A stretch of 37,197 nt of DNA from NCBI GenBank assembly GCA_947566125.1, contig CANOIR010000018.1, positions 1 to 37,197 on the forward strand, in the 5' to 3' direction. Position 1 is the first letter of the stretch; the number at the start of each line of letters is the position of its first letter. Below the pieces are notes generated by a model that worked only from the letters and a program-made list of their open reading frames with translations, did no database searches and was not told the DNA's origin. The position numbers and the translations under genes were made by a program. Shown here in pieces: positions 34,567 to 37,197 of the stretch. The stretch comes from an uncultured Ruminococcus sp. Lineage in GTDB: Bacteria > Bacillota > Clostridia > Oscillospirales > Ruminococcaceae.

Positions 34567-35009
34567 AAGCTCTCCAGAAGCTGGTGGCAGCCTTCTAAAA
34601 TATCACTGTAAGCAATATCAAATCTGTCCGTATACCAAGGGTCGGATACATCTTTATTTTTCAAAAGCTTTCGCACTTTATTTTCAGAGTCACCACCGAA
34701 AATCCTCAAAGTATTTGTAACATTTCTACTGTCCATGCAGAAAAAGAAATCGTACTTATCATAATCGGATTTTTTCAGCTGTACAGCCCTTTTACCATCA
34801 CAGTAAATGCCATGTTTTAAAAGTTCGGATTTTGCAGGATGATAGACAGGATTGCCGATACCGCTCCAGATTTCTTCGGTGCTTGTTGCAGATGAAGCAA
34901 CAATAAATTCGTTTTCACGTCCGCAATTTTTAAGCATATCCTTGAAAATAAATTCCGCCATAGGACTGCGGCAAATATTGCCGTGGCAGACAAACATAAT
35001 TTTTATCAT
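34563..35009 (-). CDS. Low-molecular-weight protein tyrosine phosphatase
   Basis: 148 residues, normal length. The catalytic loop VCHGNICRSP (C-x5-R, nucleophile Cys) is at the N-terminus and the general acid Asp is in DVSDPWYT near the C-terminus. It removes phosphate from protein tyrosine (or arginine). Some family members regulate capsule kinases, but no such kinase is in this window and this gene lies in a separate operon, 12 bases after the GNAT gene. Confidence 0.93.
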   Translation of the reverse strand: MIKIMFVCHGNICRSPMAEFIFKDMLKNCGRENEFIVASSATSTEEIWSGIGNPVYHPAKSELLKHGIYCDGKRAVQLKKSDYDKYDFFFCMDSRNVTNTLRIFGGDSENKVRKLLKNKDVSDPWYTDRFDIAYSDILEGCHQLLESL

Positions 35010-35021
35010 AGCTTACCTTTC

Positions 35022-35462
35022 TTATGTATCAATTCTTGTCATATCCGACAATGCCAGATTTCGATATATCAAATCATCACGTGTTGTAAATCCAAGCTTA
35101 TCCCAAAATGCGTTACCATTGGTATTTCTGTCAAAAACCACCAGAGCAGCTTTATGAATACCAACTGATTTCAGTGCAGACATTGCCTTATTTACAAGCA
35201 TGGTTGCAATACCATTATTTCTATAATATGGATGAACTGCCGTGTGATAAATATATCCCCTGCGTCCATCATTTCCAACTATAATCACACCTATAATTTC
35301 GTTATCATTTTCCGCAACAAAGCAGGTGCCCGGATTTCTATTCAAAAACTTTTTAATACCTTCTTTTGAATCGTCCAAATTATTCAATCCCATTCCCTTG
35401 CAGGAGAGCCATAATGCATATACTTTTTCATAATCTTCAATTGTCATGATTCTGATATTCAT
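35022..35462 (-). CDS. GNAT-family N-acetyltransferase
   Basis: 146 residues. INIRIMTIEDYEKVYALW-type start, then CFVAENDNEIIGVIIVGNDG, IYHTAVHPYYRNNGIATMLV (acetyl-CoA-binding R/Q-x-x-G-x-A) and AALVVFDRNTNGNAFWDKLG are standard GNAT blocks. Substrate unknown; close to the RimI-like/YpeA subgroup by eye. It is the second gene of the leftward operon. Confidence 0.9.
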   Translation of the reverse strand: MNIRIMTIEDYEKVYALWLSCKGMGLNNLDDSKEGIKKFLNRNPGTCFVAENDNEIIGVIIVGNDGRRGYIYHTAVHPYYRNNGIATMLVNKAMSALKSVGIHKAALVVFDRNTNGNAFWDKLGFTTRDDLIYRNLALSDMTRIDT

Positions 35463-35501
35463 GATTTTCTCCTTTTGAGTGCTACAGTTTTTATTGCTTT
35501 G

Positions 35502-36059
35502 CTATCTTGCCATTCTTATCATAATTTCTTCGCCATGCTCTTTCAACCACAATTTCTGCTTTTCGTAATCAGGCAGTATTTGGGCAACCTCTGCCCAAAA
35601 TTTCGGCGAATGATTCATTTCTTTTCTGTGGCATAATTCATGTACGACTACATAATCCAAAACTTCCATTGGTGCAAGCATCAACAGACAATTGAAATTC
35701 AGATTGCCTTTGCCCGAACAACTTCCCCATCTGCTTTTCTGATTGCGGATAGTAATCATGCCATATGTAACTCCTATTATTTCAGCAAAGTAATTAACTC
35801 GTTTTGTAATTACTTCTAATGCCTGATTAGCAAGATCATGTATTTCTTCTGTAGTCAAAAGTTTTATCTGCGACATTTGCTGCTGATGTTCCTTAACTGC
35901 TAGCAAATGTTTCTCTATCCAGTTAGACTTTCGACGCACAAATTCTTGAATCTGAACGTCTTTCATCTGCATAGGTGCTCTAAGTTCAATATTTCCATCC
36001 GGCTTGATTTGCAAAGAAATCGTTTTTCTTTTGCTTTTGATGATTTTGATATCTTCCAT
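35502..36059 (-). CDS. YgjP-type (DUF45/M48) metallopeptidase
   Basis: 185 residues. The zinc site is VVHELCHRKEMNHSPKFW: HELCH gives two His ligands and the NHSPKFW His/Trp segment follows as in the YgjP/WLM group. NQKSRWGSCSGKGNLNFN precedes it, another family block. Activity and target are not known. It starts the leftward operon; AAGGATC lies before the ATG. Confidence 0.92.
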   Translation of the reverse strand: MEDIKIIKSKRKTISLQIKPDGNIELRAPMQMKDVQIQEFVRRKSNWIEKHLLAVKEHQQQMSQIKLLTTEEIHDLANQALEVITKRVNYFAEIIGVTYGMITIRNQKSRWGSCSGKGNLNFNCLLMLAPMEVLDYVVVHELCHRKEMNHSPKFWAEVAQILPDYEKQKLWLKEHGEEIMIRMAR

Positions 36060-36241
36060 ACTATGATCCTTACTTTAGATACATCGTGAAAAAACAATTA
36101 ATATAAGTATATCACATTTTCCATAAGGAAGCAAGTATTTCTTAATTATTTTTGATTAATTCTTGTCCACTTGTCAATGAATCATAATCAAAAGGTTAGA
36201 AATAAAAAGTCGAAAAGAATTAAAATTAAAGAAAAAACTTT

Positions 36242-36598
36242 TTAAATTGACGTGAATGCTGTCAATCTCATAAAAATACAAAGGTACGATCTCTGTGCGC
36301 CTTTATACTCACGGAGTATTTCAAAGAAATCCTCCACAAAGTTTCGTATAAATACCGGCGTTTTATCTGCCGTAAGCCGCGGTAGACTCTTACAGTCAGG
36401 TATTGGAATTACATTCAAAAACACACACAATATTGGGAACGCTGCCGAGTATAGTTCCTTTTCGTATAAGGTGTGAAGAACTGCGTATAAGTCTTTTATC
36501 GTTTCCTTATTCTCGCAAAAGGAATATATGCCGTCTATGATCGTCGCGGCGCAAGCACCAGATAAAAGATTCATATAGTTTTCGATTTGATTTGACAT
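36242..36598 (-). CDS. Hypothetical protein near the mobile-element end
   Basis: About 118 residues from ATG 36598 (SNQIENYMNLLSGACAATII). A TTG at 36634 would add 12 residues but would start inside the T-run of the upstream terminator, so the ATG is preferred although its ribosome site is weak. The protein is helical, with hydrophobic patches (YSAAFPILCVFLNVIPIPD) and no recognisable motif. Its position beside a recombinase remnant suggests cargo of an integrated element. Confidence 0.45.
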   Translation of the reverse strand: MSNQIENYMNLLSGACAATIIDGIYSFCENKETIKDLYAVLHTLYEKELYSAAFPILCVFLNVIPIPDCKSLPRLTADKTPVFIRNFVEDFFEILREYKGAQRSYLCIFMRLTAFTSI

Positions 36599-36631
36599 TG
36601 AAAAAACTTCATTTCTTATTTTGGAAAGCGG

Positions 36632-36682
36632 CAAAAAAATAAAGCCGCCATGTCCATTATAGCAAACATGATACGGCTTTAT
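36632..36682 (-). terminator. Terminator reading leftward from the mobile element
   Basis: ATAAAGCCG (36639-36647) pairs with CGGCTTTAT (36674-36682), with inner CATGT/ACATG. On the minus strand the stem is followed directly by seven T's. Confidence 0.75.
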
Positions 36683-36956
36683 AAATCGTACATTTTTCAG
36701 TTTTTCTGTCAGATGCTTTTACGCAACTTTACTCCAATCGTTTGAAAAACGATAAGATTTTATAAGAGTTTGTATAACCTGTCCCCTTGCAAAAGCCCTT
36801 GAAATACGGGCATTTCCCCTTATAATACGGGCGTTTCGGGAGGGGCTGATTTTTGTTTCCGAAAAATACGCACTTTTAGGTAACTAAGGGGTCGGCAAGG
36901 TGACTTTTGCTGTATTTATGGGCTTTTCGGGGCAAAAATTTTTTTGCCCCGATTCT
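36683..36956. other. GC-richer non-coding end of an integrated element
   Basis: The stretch has noticeably more G and C than the rest. It contains a 14-bp direct repeat AATACGGGC(A/G)TTTC at 36803-36816 and 36824-36837 (21-bp period) and an 11-bp inverted repeat CGGGGCAAAAA/TTTTTGCCCCG at 36928-36951. No gene is seen. It may hold an attachment or recombinase-binding site. Confidence 0.4.
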
Positions 36957-37197
36957 TTACGCCAATTTTACGCCGATTGGATTTATGCCGATAACGGAGA
37001 TTTTAGCAGCCTCTTTCTGTTTCATTTCCTCCGTGACATGGGTATATAAATCCATTGTCATTTCAAGCGAGTTATGCCCCAAAAGCTCTTGGAGGGTTTT
37101 AGGCAGCATTCCGTTTTCAAAACATCGTGTAGCAAAGCCCTGCCGTTCTTTGACAAGAAGTAATTTACACGCGGCGGCACTTCCGGGTAGGAAACAC
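36957..37197 (-). pseudogene. Tyrosine recombinase (integrase) C-terminus, probably damaged, cut by the window edge
   Basis: The last 65 codons are a clear integrase end: GFATRCFENGMLPKTLQELL, GHNSLEMTMDLYTHVTEEM with the conserved GHxS-type His and the nucleophile Tyr in MDLYTHV. The motif normally read as H-x-L-R-H before GFATR is here VKERQ, so the HxxR His is lost. A neighbouring frame just upstream reads VNYFLSKNG, as expected for the true protein, so a frameshift or small deletion near 37130-37150 is likely. It resembles Tn916/ICE-type integrases. Confidence 0.65.

Noticed and set aside
36928..36951. CGGGGCAAAAA/TTTTTGCCCCG as the integrase terminator
   Set aside because: On the minus strand no T-run follows the stem, so termination is not supported; it is listed only as an inverted repeat.

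Overview
The window looks like a chromosomal segment of a low-GC, gut-type Ruminococcus-like Firmicute (Oscillospiraceae). The evidence is AT-rich DNA with strong AGGAGG-type ribosome binding sites, type I dockerins on one intact and one decayed secreted glycosidase, a GH31 enzyme that closely resembles the Ruminococcus obeum alpha-glucosidase as I remember it, and a cobalamin-riboswitch-controlled B12 importer. No rRNA, tRNA or CRISPR array was seen.

Layout. (1) 1-550: the tail of an unidentified gene and a frameshifted nucleotidyltransferase remnant, closed by a strong terminator. (2) 559-8649: a glycan-use module. A three-part regulator (LacI-type sensor, GGDEF-like middle, AraC-type DNA-binding end) is divergent from a secreted dockerin-bearing GH98 enzyme, and an intracellular GH31 glycosidase lies convergent to GH98. 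(3) 8843-13300: a cobalamin riboswitch, btuC-btuD-btuF, and a convergent corrinoid adenosyltransferase, i.e. B12 uptake and activation. (4) 13348-17115: a small orphan protein, a WYL-domain fragment, an alpha/beta-hydrolase operon and a divergent LysR regulator. Two copies of a regulatory block and two copies of a terminator block bracket this region. (5) 17205-17702: debris including an IS5-type transposase fragment. (6) 17715-30656: a surface-polysaccharide locus built from two convergent operons, three genes rightward and nine genes leftward, each with a near-consensus promoter. It encodes three pyruvyltransferase-family proteins, two ferredoxin/F420-hydrogenase-beta-like proteins, three ordinary glycosyltransferases, a two-subunit (Alg14/Alg13-like) transferase, a Wzy-like polymerase and a Wzx-like flippase. 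No priming glycosyltransferase or chain-length/tyrosine-kinase module is visible. (7) 30690-33300: a 98-bp inverted-repeat element, a broken phosphatase-like gene and a decayed dockerin glycosidase. (8) 33377-36059: a leftward five-gene housekeeping/accessory operon (YgjP-type metallopeptidase, GNAT, low-molecular-weight phosphatase, DUF5131/gp37-like protein, unknown). (9) 36200-37197: the end of a more GC-rich mobile element with a damaged tyrosine-recombinase C-terminus.

How the genes fit together. Secreted GH98 would release oligosaccharides from host (blood-group) or plant glycans, and its dockerin should anchor it to a cohesin scaffold. GH31 could then process alpha-linked sugars inside the cell. 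The polysaccharide locus should build and export a pyruvylated surface glycan. The many remnants (at least seven broken genes) show that the segments between the operons are insertion and decay hot spots.
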